NCBI GenBank assembly: GCA_019419995.1
Contig: JAHZHZ010000002.1
Span: forward strand, 6,699-70,698
Length of the DNA stretch: 64,000 bases
From: Clostridiales bacterium
GTDB lineage: Bacteria > Bacillota > Clostridia > Christensenellales > Aristaeellaceae
Reading direction: 5' to 3'
The notes under the pieces are model-generated. The model saw only the letters and a program-made list of their open reading frames with translations. It made no database searches and was not told where the DNA came from. The position numbers were made by a program, and so were the translations under genes. Of this stretch, positions 45,126-53,882 are shown piece after piece. Each line of letters begins with the position of its first letter. The first letter of the stretch is position 1.

Positions 45126-47808
45126 GAAGCTGTACCTCCTCGGCAGGCAGGGTAAATTCAAATATGGCGCCATGGGGCGCATTATCTCTCAGGGAAATGG
45201 TTCCACCATGGGCTGTGACGATGGATTTGCACAGACACAGACCCAATCCCAGGCTCCTTCGGCTGTCGGCAACGCGGTTGGCTCCACTGTAAAACATGTC
45301 AAATACCCGCTCGTGTGTTTCCGAAGGAATCCCGGGTCCATCATCCGAGATGGAGATGACAGCCCATGTCCCATCCTTGCGGGTGGAGATGGTGATGGTG
45401 GAACCGCAGGGAGTATATTTGATGGCATTGTCCACCAAGTTGACCACTACCTGAACGATGAGCCGGGCATCCATGCGTGCCAGCAGCAATTCGTCGCCAC
45501 TGTGGAAAAGGATGTGATGCTCGCTGGCCTTTCTGCTTAGATGGCGCAAAGCCTCTGCGATAACTTCATCTACCAGTTCTGCAGATAGACGCAGGTTCAT
45601 GCGTCCTTCCTCTATGCGCGTGATGGACAGCAGATTTTCTACCAGGGAAATCAGCCACATGGAATCGTCGTATATGTCGGTATAGAGGCGTTGCTTGGTT
45701 TCTTCGTCAAAGTCTGCACTGTTGGAGATCAGATTGCTGGCATTGCCGGAGATGGAAGTCAACGGTGTGCGTAAATCGTGAGAAATGGCTCGCAACAGGT
45801 TGGCCCGCAACTGCTCATTTCGGGCGAGAATGGCGGTTTCCTCCTTTTCGCGGGCGTTTTTTTCATTTTCCAGGGCGAGTGCACCCTCGCCAAGAATGGA
45901 TAAAAGCACGCTGTGCTCGAAGGCGTCCAAGGGACGTTCCCGGGCATAAATGCCCACCGCGCCATAGACGCTATCATTGACGCGAATAGCCAGATATAGA
46001 CATCGGGCATCGGAGAAGCTGTCCGTTGTGGCACCTGCATGCTTGTTGTTTTTCATTACCCAACGGGCTACATTCTGCTCACTTTCTTCCAGCAGATGTT
46101 CCTCAGGTACGGAACTGTCAGCAGGAAAGATCTGCGGCTGAAGAGGTGTGCGTCCCTCCATGGGGTAGACCACCACCGTCCGTCCCAGGAGTTTTACCAG
46201 CTGACTGGCCAATGCGTGAATAATCTCCTCGCGGCCTCTTGCGCGGTTGAGTAGTTGGTCTGTATCAAAGAGGATCTTTGTGCGATGCGCGGCCTGGCTG
46301 GACTGATAGGCGTGATTTTTCAATCTCAACGCCAGTGTACTGGCAATGTAAGCTACCATAAACATAATCACAAAGGTGACAAGATGGTTGCTGTCATAGA
46401 CCCGAAAGGTGAAGCGGGGAACCGTAAAGAGAAAGTTGTATACAAACACGCTGGCAACGGCCGAAAACAGGCTGCAAATCCTGTGACGGGTGGCGATGGC
46501 GGTTAGTAATACGCCCAACAGATAGATCATGATCAGATTGGATTCGGTCAATCCAAGGCGATAAAAGACGAGGTTGAGTCCTGTGGTAGCCAATAATATT
46601 GCTGCACTGACCAGCACTTCCCTTGAGGAGAGCCTCGTTTGGCGTTGTTGTGTTCGATCAACGCGATAGCCCCCAGGCACATCTCCGTCAGGAATGATGT
46701 GTATGTCCATGTCCGGGGCAGCGGCGATGAGCCGGTCCGTAAGGTTGGGTTTGTTTAATAGTCTGCGTCGGTGCTGTGCGGCGCTGCGCCCCAGAACAAT
46801 TTTGGAAACACCACAAATGTGGGCAAATTCCGCAATCTGCAGAGGAATATCATCGCCGTACACCGTTTCAATGTTTGCACCCAACTGTTGGGCTAGGCGG
46901 GTGTTGTCTCGCAGGCGGCGGCGATCTTCATCATTCATTTTGGCGGTTTGGGGTGTCTCCACAAAGAGAGCCGTGAACCGGCTGTGAAAGGCATAGGACA
47001 TGCGGGCCGCGGTACGGATGATGCGCTGATTGGAGGGTGCGGAGGAAAGGCACACCAGGATATGTTCCCCAGTGCGAGGCCCGGTTTGACCTCGCTGACG
47101 GGCACACTCCGTAATCAGATTTACCCGGTCCGCACAGCGCCGCAAAGCGATCTCCCTCAGTGCGGTAAGATTTTCCAGAGTAAATCGTTTTGCAATTGTC
47201 TGGCGGGCCTGAGGATCGGCAAAGATATCTCCGTTATTAAAGCGCTCGATCAGCTCGCTGGGTTCAATATCTACCAGTTCTACTTGATCTGCCTGGTCAA
47301 AAATTTGATCAGGAATTCGTGCCCTGACCAGTTCGCCAGTGACGGAGAATACCGTGTCAGCCAAACTTTCAATGTGCTGGACATTCACCGTGGTATAGAC
47401 GTCGATTCCCGCCTTAATCAATTCTTCTACGTCCTGAAAGCGACGGGAATGGCGCAGTTTTCCGGCATTGATGTGTGCCAATTCGTCCAACAGGATCAAC
47501 TGAGGTCGGCGTCGTAAAGCGGCATCCAGATCAAATTCATGCAAATCTGTTCCGGTAGTCTGCAATGGGGGCAGCTGTTCCAGTCCATCCAGCAGTGCGG
47601 CGGTTCCTGGCCGCCCGTGGGATTCTACGCAACCGGCCACTACATCCACACCTCTGTGTTGAGCGGCGTGGGCAGATTGTAGCATGGCGCAGGTCTTGCC
47701 TACGCCAGTGGCGTAGCCGAAAAAAATTTTTAAATGACCCCGAGCGGATGTGGAGCTCTGGCTGGCTTGGATGCTCCGAATTGATGCGCTTTGCTGGTAA
47801 AGATCCAC
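45118..47808 (-). CDS. kdpD: KdpD-type potassium sensor kinase
   Basis: 896-residue sensor kinase. Seen in order: KdpD N-terminal domain with P-loop GYATGVGKT (about 30-38), DELAHIN and TTVNVQHIESL; a universal-stress-protein-like domain (about 245-365, ILVCLSSAPSNQ, GRSA); four transmembrane segments of DUF4118 (about 395-500); a GAF-like domain; HisKA SHDLRTPLTSI; and HATPase VVNLVDNAIKYTP, SDDGPGIP, LGLGLCL. Start is GTG 47808 with GGAGG seven bases upstream; this gives normal KdpD length. The family senses potassium limitation or c-di-AMP via the stress domain. Confidence 0.93.
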   Translation of the reverse strand: MDLYQQSASIRSIQASQSSTSARGHLKIFFGYATGVGKTCAMLQSAHAAQHRGVDVVAGCVESHGRPGTAALLDGLEQLPPLQTTGTDLHEFDLDAALRRRPQLILLDELAHINAGKLRHSRRFQDVEELIKAGIDVYTTVNVQHIESLADTVFSVTGELVRARIPDQIFDQADQVELVDIEPSELIERFNNGDIFADPQARQTIAKRFTLENLTALREIALRRCADRVNLITECARQRGQTGPRTGEHILVCLSSAPSNQRIIRTAARMSYAFHSRFTALFVETPQTAKMNDEDRRRLRDNTRLAQQLGANIETVYGDDIPLQIAEFAHICGVSKIVLGRSAAQHRRRLLNKPNLTDRLIAAAPDMDIHIIPDGDVPGGYRVDRTQQRQTRLSSREVLVSAAILLATTGLNLVFYRLGLTESNLIMIYLLGVLLTAIATRHRICSLFSAVASVFVYNFLFTVPRFTFRVYDSNHLVTFVIMFMVAYIASTLALRLKNHAYQSSQAAHRTKILFDTDQLLNRARGREEIIHALASQLVKLLGRTVVVYPMEGRTPLQPQIFPADSSVPEEHLLEESEQNVARWVMKNNKHAGATTDSFSDARCLYLAIRVNDSVYGAVGIYARERPLDAFEHSVLLSILGEGALALENEKNAREKEETAILARNEQLRANLLRAISHDLRTPLTSISGNASNLISNSADFDEETKQRLYTDIYDDSMWLISLVENLLSITRIEEGRMNLRLSAELVDEVIAEALRHLSRKASEHHILFHSGDELLLARMDARLIVQVVVNLVDNAIKYTPCGSTITISTRKDGTWAVISISDDGPGIPSETHERVFDMFYSGANRVADSRRSLGLGLCLCKSIVTAHGGTISLRDNAPHGAIFEFTLPAEEVQLHE

Positions 47809-47896
47809 ACAAACACCTCCAGACAGCGATATTATATCATTGCCCGCGCTGTGCGTCATGCGATTTTCGCATTGTTTTCCATGGAAATGCGTGCGC

Positions 47897-48073
47897 TTAT
47901 TTCTGCCTTTTTTTGTCGTGTCGTAAAATAATGTCAGGATATTCGTGCCCAGGCTCTGCGTCTTCATCAGGTCTGCGCAGATACTTTTCCAGGCAGCGGT
48001 CAAGGCGGGCCATCATTGGAAATCCGGCAAAGGCCAGAGCGAGAAAGCCGATGAGTAGCAATACATCCCTCAT
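47897..48073 (-). CDS. 58-residue single-pass membrane protein
   Basis: Small protein with one N-terminal hydrophobic helix (MRDVLLLIGFLALAFAGFPMM) and a charged, Asp/Glu/Arg-rich tail. Strong GGGGG ribosome binding site six bases before the ATG, and only about 20 bases after the ktrA stop. Placed between ktrA and kdpD, it may be a small accessory subunit of the potassium system, in the manner of KdpF, but the sequence is not KdpF-like. Too short for confident family assignment. Confidence 0.65.
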   Translation of the reverse strand: MRDVLLLIGFLALAFAGFPMMARLDRCLEKYLRRPDEDAEPGHEYPDIILRHDKKRQK

Positions 48074-48092
48074 GATGAAGCCCCCTTTGAGC

Positions 48093-48740
48093 TTAAATGT
48101 GGAAGCAGCGTTGAATATTGCGGTTGCTTCCCAGCACCAGAATGGTGTCTCCTTCCTGAAGCAGCGTTCCAGAGGATACCGCAGTATCCAAATGCTCATT
48201 CCGCTTAACACCTAACAGGTTGATTTCGAATTTTCTGCGGATGTCCAGATTGCCCACTGTCTTACCTATCCAAGCTGCGGGTATGGAAACTTCCACAATG
48301 GCAGTCTCAGGGTCCAGTTCGATGTAGTCAAAGATGTGATCAGAACTGTAACGGATAGCGGTCCAAGATGCCAGCTGCTTTTCGGGATATACCACTTCAT
48401 CCGCGCCGTTGCGCAGCAGAAATTTGGCGTGTACATCTCGGGCAGCGCGAGAGACCACGTACTTGGCACCCAACTCCTTTAACAGAGAGGTGGTTTCCAG
48501 AGAGCTTTGAAAATTATCGCCGATAGCCACGATACATAAATCGAAATTTCGAACGCCCAGGGAAGACATAAATTCCGCGTTTTTGCTGTCGCCGATCTGG
48601 GCATTGGTCACGTAGGGAAGTACGGCCTGTACGCGTTCTTCCACTTCGTCCACAGCCATGACCTGGTGATGCAATTCGTGAAGTTTAATGGCAATGTGGC
48701 GGCCGAAGCGGCCCAGCCCCACCAGAAGAATGGATTTCAT
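48093..48740 (-). CDS. ktrA: Ktr/Trk potassium channel regulatory subunit
   Basis: 215-residue RCK protein that gates the KtrB channel. Seen: RCK-N Rossmann fold GLGRFGRHIA, MAVDEVEERV, QIGDSKN, VAIGDNFQSSLETT; followed by an RCK-C domain (about 135-215) with the typical SIPAAWIGKTVGNLDIRRKF. One N-terminal half of the type found in KtrA, not the doubled TrkA of proteobacteria. GGAGG precedes the ATG. It is 12 bases after ktrB. Confidence 0.94.
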   Translation of the reverse strand: MKSILLVGLGRFGRHIAIKLHELHHQVMAVDEVEERVQAVLPYVTNAQIGDSKNAEFMSSLGVRNFDLCIVAIGDNFQSSLETTSLLKELGAKYVVSRAARDVHAKFLLRNGADEVVYPEKQLASWTAIRYSSDHIFDYIELDPETAIVEVSIPAAWIGKTVGNLDIRRKFEINLLGVKRNEHLDTAVSSGTLLQEGDTILVLGSNRNIQRCFHI

Positions 48741-48752
48741 GATATTTCCTCC

Positions 48753-50105
48753 TTAACCTACGGTCATTTTTTCTTTGGGAAGCCTGGCCGCGTACTGACG
48801 GCGGTTGGAACTGGCTGCAAAGATCAGCGTAAGCCCACCTACCCGGCCGAAGAACATCAGCGCGATGAGGATCATCTGGGACAGGGAGCACAGCTCGGGT
48901 GTGATGCCCAGGGAAAGACCTACCGTGCCAATGGCGGAAGCTGCCTCAAACAGACAAGGCAGAACCGGTAGCTGTTCCATCTGGCTGATAGCCAGGCCGC
49001 CCAGCAGGAACAGCGCAATGTACATTAAAAAGATGGCGGCTGCGCTGCGTACAGCTTCAATATCAATGCGCCTGCCAAAGCATTGAGTGGAATCCCTGCG
49101 CTTGAATACGGAGATGGCAGAGAGGATCATTACTGCCAGCGTAGTGGTCTTCATACCGCCTGCGGTAGAACCTGGCGAACCGCCCACCAGCATTAGTAGG
49201 ATCATCAGGCTCAGGCTTACTTCACTCAGCTTTGTGAGATCTACGGTATTAAAGCCCGCCGTTCTCGGCGTGACGCTTTGAAAGAAAGAACTGAGTACCC
49301 GTTCCCCAGGACTTATCTCTCCCCATACGCCACGTGAGAATTCTCCGAAATAGAAAAACGTGGCGGGCAGCAAAATCAGCAGTAGCGTAACCATGAGGAT
49401 GATTTTGCTTTGTAAGCGGTAAGCCTGAATGTGGAATCGATTGGTTTTGATATCTTCCCACGTAAGAAAGCCGATGCCACCCACTACAATCAATAGCATG
49501 ATCGTCAGGTTAATTATCGGCTGCGCCGAATAGTGGGTCAGAGAGGAAAGGGGCTGAGAATCGCCCATCAAGTCGAAGCCTGCGTTACAAAATGCAGAAA
49601 TGGAGTGAAAGACTCCGTACCACAAGCCTCGGCCCCATCCAAAGTCCCTAATAAAAACAGTGCTCAACAAGATGGCGCCGATCAGTTCAATGGCTAACGC
49701 CGTGCGTAGGATAAAGCTGGTGAGTTTTACGATTCCTCCCACATGGTGAGCGGAAATGGCCTCCTGCATGGTGCTGCGCTGCATCAGGCTGATCTTTTTT
49801 CCAGAAACAAGGGCTATGGATACAGCCACTGTCACCACGCCCATGCCGCCGATCTGGATTAAAAACAGGATGACCCCTTCTCCAAAGGAAGACCAATAGG
49901 TGGCGGTATCCTGTACTACCAGTCCCGTTACGCATACTGCGGAGGTGGAGGTGAAAAGTGCATCTAAAAAACCCGCGCTTTGTCGGCTCTCCGTGGCAAT
50001 GGGCAGCATTAAAAGGCAGGTCCCTGTGAAAATTACCAACATAAAGCCCAAAATAATAATTTGAAAGGACGATAAGTGAACGCGGTCCAGGGGTTGATTC
50101 AACAA
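48753..50105 (-). CDS. ktrB: Ktr/Trk potassium uptake membrane subunit
   Basis: 450-residue channel-like K+ transporter. Four pore-loop repeats are visible: TSTSAVCVTGLV, SAFCNAGFDLM, GGSPGSTAGGMKT and SAIGTVGLSLG, each with the selectivity Gly. Start chosen at TTG 50105, eight bases after AAAGGAG; the in-frame ATG at 50165 overlaps the promoter -10 and repeat. Opens with QPLDRVHLSSFQ, matching the usual KtrB N-terminus. First gene of the potassium operon. Confidence 0.92.
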   Translation of the reverse strand: MLNQPLDRVHLSSFQIIILGFMLVIFTGTCLLMLPIATESRQSAGFLDALFTSTSAVCVTGLVVQDTATYWSSFGEGVILFLIQIGGMGVVTVAVSIALVSGKKISLMQRSTMQEAISAHHVGGIVKLTSFILRTALAIELIGAILLSTVFIRDFGWGRGLWYGVFHSISAFCNAGFDLMGDSQPLSSLTHYSAQPIINLTIMLLIVVGGIGFLTWEDIKTNRFHIQAYRLQSKIILMVTLLLILLPATFFYFGEFSRGVWGEISPGERVLSSFFQSVTPRTAGFNTVDLTKLSEVSLSLMILLMLVGGSPGSTAGGMKTTTLAVMILSAISVFKRRDSTQCFGRRIDIEAVRSAAAIFLMYIALFLLGGLAISQMEQLPVLPCLFEAASAIGTVGLSLGITPELCSLSQMILIALMFFGRVGGLTLIFAASSNRRQYAARLPKEKMTVG

Positions 50106-50148
50106 AAATCCCGCTCCTTTCTTTATAGCATCTTTATTATCCCATGCC

Positions 50149-50196
50149 AGGTATAAAGCCGGCATGAGTAAATGTCAAGAGGTATAAAGACGGCAT
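50149..50196 (-). promoter_or_regulatory. ktr operon promoter with 17-bp direct repeats
   Basis: Minus-strand -35 TTGACA (plus 50173-50178) and -10 TATACC (plus 50150-50155), 17-bp spacer. Two direct repeats AGGTATAAAGNCGGCAT (plus 50149-50165 and 50180-50196) differ at one base and are 31 bp apart, about three helical turns. The proximal copy includes the -10. TTTATA-CCTCT-TTGACA in this stretch is reminiscent of the KdpE box of enterobacteria (TTTATA-N5-TTTACA), an inference. Confidence 0.65.
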
Positions 50197-50532
50197 AAAG
50201 ATTGAAAGATATAAATGATAGAACTGGATGCTTGTGTTAAAGATTTTATTTGCGAGAAACAACTGTAAACAGGGCTGTTGGCGGGTATTGCAAACACAAG
50301 GGATTTGAAGTATAATTTTTTACAGGCAATATTCCCGGAATTAACAATTAATCTATGCCCCACTATTTATGCAAAATATCGTATGTTCCACGAGCTATTG
50401 TCACGATGGCGTGAAGATCCAGGTTGGTACCGACCGTATGAAGCGTAAGGAATACGGCAGCGTGGATACTAAATTTCGAAAGGTATCTGTGCTTTTTAGG
50501 GTGTATCGCGGATAATTAAGGAGGAAATTTCT
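50166..50532. other. intergenic region between divergent ktr and pfkB genes
   Basis: It holds the ktr promoter on the left and the pfkB promoter (50288-50316). The 210-base pfkB leader shows no gene or clear hairpin-terminator. Confidence 0.5.
50288..50316 (+). promoter_or_regulatory. pfkB promoter
   Basis: TTGCAA (50288-50293) and TATAAT (50311-50316), 17-bp spacer, about 215 bases before the ATG, giving an unusually long leader. Confidence 0.65.
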
Positions 50533-51540
50533 ATGAACCGAAAGGGTATTTGCTGCGCAGGCAACATGATTGTGGATATCACCTATCCCATTGAAACTTA
50601 TCCAAAACAAAATGAACTGACTCATATTACAGAGGGAATTCAAAGCACAGTGGGTGGCTCGGTGTGCAACACAATCATAGACCTGGCAAAACTGGACCCT
50701 CAATTGCATCTGATGGCCTCAGGGTTTGCGGGGCATGACAGCGAAGGCGATCTGATTCTGGAAGAGATGCATAAATACCCCAACATTGATCTGGACATGG
50801 TCCGGCGCAACGGACGAACATCTTTTACAGTGGTGATGTCCAATAATGCCACTAAGGAGCGAACCTTTTTCCAATATGCGGGAGGAAATGCCTCCTATGG
50901 TGAGGCAGATATCGACTGGGACAAGTTGGATGTAAATATCTTTCATATCGGTTATATTTTGCTTTTGCCAAATCTGGACCAGACGGATGAGGTGTATGGC
51001 ACGAAAATGGCCCGCCTGCTCAAGCGGGTGCAGGAGATGGGTGTCAAGACCTCTATCGACGTAGTTTCAGAAACCGGTGACCGCTTTAAGCGTTTGGTGA
51101 CGCCGGCGCTCAGGTATGCCAATTACTGCATAATCAATGAATTGGAAGCGCAGCAAACCACTGGTATTGTGTTGCGGGATGAGGAAGGAAACTTGCACCC
51201 GGAAAATATGCGCAGCGCGTTGCAAGAACTGTTCCGTTTGGGTGTAACCGACTGGGCTGTGATCCACTGTCCGGAGATGGGTTGCGGAATGGACGAGAAG
51301 GGCAACTACTATCAGATGCCCAGCCTAAAACTACCCAAGGGCTACATAAAAGGCACAGTGGGTGCTGGGGACGCCTTCTGCGCGGGCGTGCTGTACGCAG
51401 CAGAGAAGAGCCTGGGCATGGAATATGCCCTGAAGCTGGCTGTCAGTTCTGCGGCAGCTTCTTTGAGCGAGGTGGGTGCTTCACAAGGACTGCGCTCCGC
51501 CGAAGATTGCCTGAAACTTTACGATCTCTATCATCAATAA
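50533..51540 (+). CDS. PfkB family carbohydrate kinase
   Basis: 335-residue ribokinase-fold kinase. Seen: N-terminal CCAGNMIVDITYP, the sugar-binding TVGGSVCNTIIDLAKLD (Gly-Gly), and the catalytic/anion-hole motif GTVGAGDAFCAGVLYA with Asp base. Likely phosphorylates a sugar, nucleoside or polyol imported by the ABC system downstream; the precise substrate is not evident. GGAGG lies nine bases before the ATG. It has its own promoter and terminator. Confidence 0.9.
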   Translation: MNRKGICCAGNMIVDITYPIETYPKQNELTHITEGIQSTVGGSVCNTIIDLAKLDPQLHLMASGFAGHDSEGDLILEEMHKYPNIDLDMVRRNGRTSFTVVMSNNATKERTFFQYAGGNASYGEADIDWDKLDVNIFHIGYILLLPNLDQTDEVYGTKMARLLKRVQEMGVKTSIDVVSETGDRFKRLVTPALRYANYCIINELEAQQTTGIVLRDEEGNLHPENMRSALQELFRLGVTDWAVIHCPEMGCGMDEKGNYYQMPSLKLPKGYIKGTVGAGDAFCAGVLYAAEKSLGMEYALKLAVSSAAASLSEVGASQGLRSAEDCLKLYDLYHQ

Positions 51541-51552
51541 TGCTTCGACATG

Positions 51553-51596
51553 CCCCCCGACTCGGCCAAGAAGGCCGCCGGGGGTTACTTTTTTAG
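51553..51596 (+). terminator. terminator after pfkB
   Basis: CCCCCGACTCGGCC and GGCCGCCGGGGG with loop AAGAA, followed by TTACTTTTTTA. Confidence 0.85.
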
Positions 51597-51692
51597 GTGG
51601 ATTTCATGGTGCGGTTGTCGCTGAGGGTGCTTTGTGCTATACTGGATGCAGGGATAAGCCGCAAAGAGGCATAATCGAAAGGAGGCGATGGG

Positions 51693-52556
51693 ATGCGCAT
51701 ACACTTTGACCGGGCGCGGATGAGCAGCATTATTAGTAGCTTTTATACCTTGACCAATATTCAGATTGATATCTTTAATGAACGCTATGAGCGGGTGGAA
51801 GGTCTGGAAGGCGTGCGCTCGCCCTTTTGCCGCTATGTTCGGTCTGTGCCTGAGATTGACGCCCGGTGCCGCGCTTGCGACCAACGTGCATGTGAGGCCT
51901 GCCGGGATCGGGGCAGAGGCTTCAGCTATCATTGCCATTTGGGCTTGGAAGAGAGCATTACGCCCATTAAGTATAATGAATTGATTGTGGGCTACGTACT
52001 GTCGGGACAGCGGGTGCCCTTCGGGAAAAAGGAAGAAGTGTGGGCTACGGTGGAGCAAGAAATTGCGCCCTTTGAACTGGATCGGGACATTGCTCGCCAA
52101 CTCTTTGATTCTCAGCGGGAACTCACGCCCGAGATGCGGGCTGCGGCCTTTGAAGTATTGGAGGCCTGCGCCGGCTACATTTGTCAGAGAGATGGGGTTC
52201 GGGTGGAGGAACAGGATCCGTTTTACCGGCTGAACGAATATATTCTGCAAAATCTCTCGGGAGATTTGAGCGTTTCTGCCATTTGCCAGGCCCTATATAT
52301 GAATAAGAGTACGCTCAACCGCATTGCTCATCAATATCTCAATACCAGCATCCAGCCCTACATTCAGAAGCTACGCATTGAAGAGGCTCAGCGTTACCTG
52401 CGCACCACAGCCATGAGCATCAAGGAGATTGCAGTAAACGTGGGTATACCGGATTATAATTATTTTACCAAGGTCTTTACTCGCCTGGTGGGTGTTTCGC
52501 CCAGTAAGTATCGTGGGGATACGCAGGGCGTAGCTCCAAGCGAATTTATTCTTTAA
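51693..52556 (+). CDS. AraC-family regulator with PocR sensory domain
   Basis: 287-residue regulator. The N-terminal PocR domain (about 1-165) has the Cys-rich signature CRACDQRACEACRDRGRG followed by FSYHCHLGLEE. The C-terminal AraC domain (about 190-280) has two helix-turn-helix motifs, SVSAICQALYMNKSTLNRI and SIKEIAVNVGIPDYNYFTKVF. PocR domains sense small hydrocarbon or polyol derivatives such as 1,2-propanediol. It probably activates the neighbouring kinase and ABC importer. AAGGAGGC precedes the ATG. Confidence 0.9.
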   Translation: MRIHFDRARMSSIISSFYTLTNIQIDIFNERYERVEGLEGVRSPFCRYVRSVPEIDARCRACDQRACEACRDRGRGFSYHCHLGLEESITPIKYNELIVGYVLSGQRVPFGKKEEVWATVEQEIAPFELDRDIARQLFDSQRELTPEMRAAAFEVLEACAGYICQRDGVRVEEQDPFYRLNEYILQNLSGDLSVSAICQALYMNKSTLNRIAHQYLNTSIQPYIQKLRIEEAQRYLRTTAMSIKEIAVNVGIPDYNYFTKVFTRLVGVSPSKYRGDTQGVAPSEFIL

Positions 52557-52562
52557 CCTAGA

Positions 52563-52617
52563 TGGACCCGGTAGTTTGCCCCATAGAGCTGACTGCCGGG
52601 TCTCAACCATTTTTACT
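52563..52617 (+). terminator. terminator after the PocR/AraC regulator gene
   Basis: GACCCGGTAGTTTGC pairs imperfectly with GCTGACTGCCGGGTC, then CATTTTTAC. Confidence 0.75.
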
Positions 52618-52686
52618 ATATTTTGCATTAATTTAAACTATTATAAAATTCGCAATTATTTTACAATGAAAAAAGGAGATCAGCTG

Positions 52687-52713
52687 ATGTTACGAAAAAT
52701 ACCAGCAATATGA
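52687..52713 (+). CDS. eight-residue leader ORF (MLRKIPAI)
   Basis: ATG 52687 to TGA 52713 with AAAAAAGGAG eight bases upstream, an excellent site for so short a frame. It lies in the leader of the substrate-binding-protein gene, just before a long-range hairpin, GCCGG..GAAAAGC / GCTTTTC..CCGGC (52737-52800). It could be a regulatory peptide or chance. A promoter-like TTGCAT..TATAAA is at about 52623-52650. Confidence 0.35.
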   Translation: MLRKIPAI

Positions 52714-52857
52714 ACCAGTAATGTCAATAGTGAAAGGCCGGATGAAAAGCGGATATTGTCAAATTGCGGAATTTGCGTAATGCTTTTCATAAATGCCGGC
52801 GGGGGTTGCTCGTCTCGATTTGCCCAAAGGGCATTAATTAAAAGGAGGAAACAAAAC

Positions 52858-53772
52858 ATGAAGAAAGCACTTGCAATGGTTCTTGTCCTCTTGATGGTTC
52901 TGACCTCGTCGGCTCTGGCTGCCGATCAGCTGGGCTTTTTGCCCCCGGCTATGACCAGCCCCTTCTATGCCAGCTGCATCGAGGGTGCAACTCCTGTGGC
53001 GGAAGCGTTGGGCTACGAACTGGTAACTATGGCACCCGAATCTGAGGATGATTATGCCACCCAGACTTCCATGATGGAAGACTTTATCACTCAGGGCGTA
53101 AAGGGTATCGCAGTTTGCGGCATCAACCTTGATGCGCTGATCCCCGCTATCAAGAAGGCCAATGAGGCGGGTATTCCGGTAGTCATGTTCAATACTATTA
53201 CCGAGATTGAAGGCGCGGATGTATATGCCTATTCCGGCTACAACCAGTATAATGGCGGTGCCAAGATCGCTGACTGGGTTAACGAACAGACCGGTGGTGA
53301 AGCGGTGGTAGCCATCATTGAAGGCCTTCCTTCCGATTATACCACCCAGCGCATGGGTGGCTTCGTGGACAAGTGCGCCGAAGCCTATCCGGGCATCCAG
53401 GTAGTTGCCACTCAGCCGGGTGACTGGGTACGTGAAAAGGGAATGAATGCCGCCATGGATATGATTCAGGCGCATCCCGAAATCAATGTGATCTATGGTC
53501 TGTCTGATGAAATGGCGCTGGGAGCAGTGCAGGCTTGCAAGCAGCTCAACCGCGACGACATTATCTGTGTGGGTCTGGACGGCAACCCCAATGCGCTGGA
53601 ATCCGTGAAGGCTGGCGAATTGGATGCCACGCTGGATTGTGGCCCGGTGGCCATTGGTGCCAATGCCATTAAGGCGCTGGCGGATGCCATCAATGGTGTT
53701 GAGCTGGAGAACAAAGTGATCGAGGCAGAAACTACCGTTGTGGATATTACCCTGGTGGACGATTTCATTTAA
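52858..53772 (+). CDS. periplasmic-type sugar ABC substrate-binding protein
   Basis: 304-residue type I binding protein of the RbsB family. N-terminal signal peptide (about 1-21, MKKALAMVLVLLMVLTSSALA) with signal-peptidase-I site and no lipobox Cys, then DQLGFLPPAMTSPFYASC and two Rossmann-like lobes (VKGIAVCGINLDALIPAI, VVMFNTI, NVIYGLSDEMALGAVQA, CVGLDGNPNALESVKAGELDATL). Binds a sugar or polyol for the ABC importer encoded by the next two genes. AAAAGGAGGAA precedes the ATG. Confidence 0.92.
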   Translation: MKKALAMVLVLLMVLTSSALAADQLGFLPPAMTSPFYASCIEGATPVAEALGYELVTMAPESEDDYATQTSMMEDFITQGVKGIAVCGINLDALIPAIKKANEAGIPVVMFNTITEIEGADVYAYSGYNQYNGGAKIADWVNEQTGGEAVVAIIEGLPSDYTTQRMGGFVDKCAEAYPGIQVVATQPGDWVREKGMNAAMDMIQAHPEINVIYGLSDEMALGAVQACKQLNRDDIICVGLDGNPNALESVKAGELDATLDCGPVAIGANAIKALADAINGVELENKVIEAETTVVDITLVDDFI

Positions 53773-53810
53773 GAATATCGGCCGCATTGCGGCGGTGAAA
53801 AGAGTATGCT

Positions 53811-53835
53811 GCGGCGGCGCCAATCGCGCCGCCGC
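53811..53835 (+). other. perfect GC hairpin between binding protein and ATPase genes
   Basis: GCGGCGGCGC (53811-53820) and GCGCCGCCGC (53826-53835), ten pairs, five-base loop CAATC, no T tract. It is placed where such hairpins often stabilise the upstream message so the binding protein is made in excess. Confidence 0.65.
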
Positions 53836-53882
53836 CTTGCAATCAGGGCAATCAAGTTTTGATAATGATGGGAGAGGGTCCC

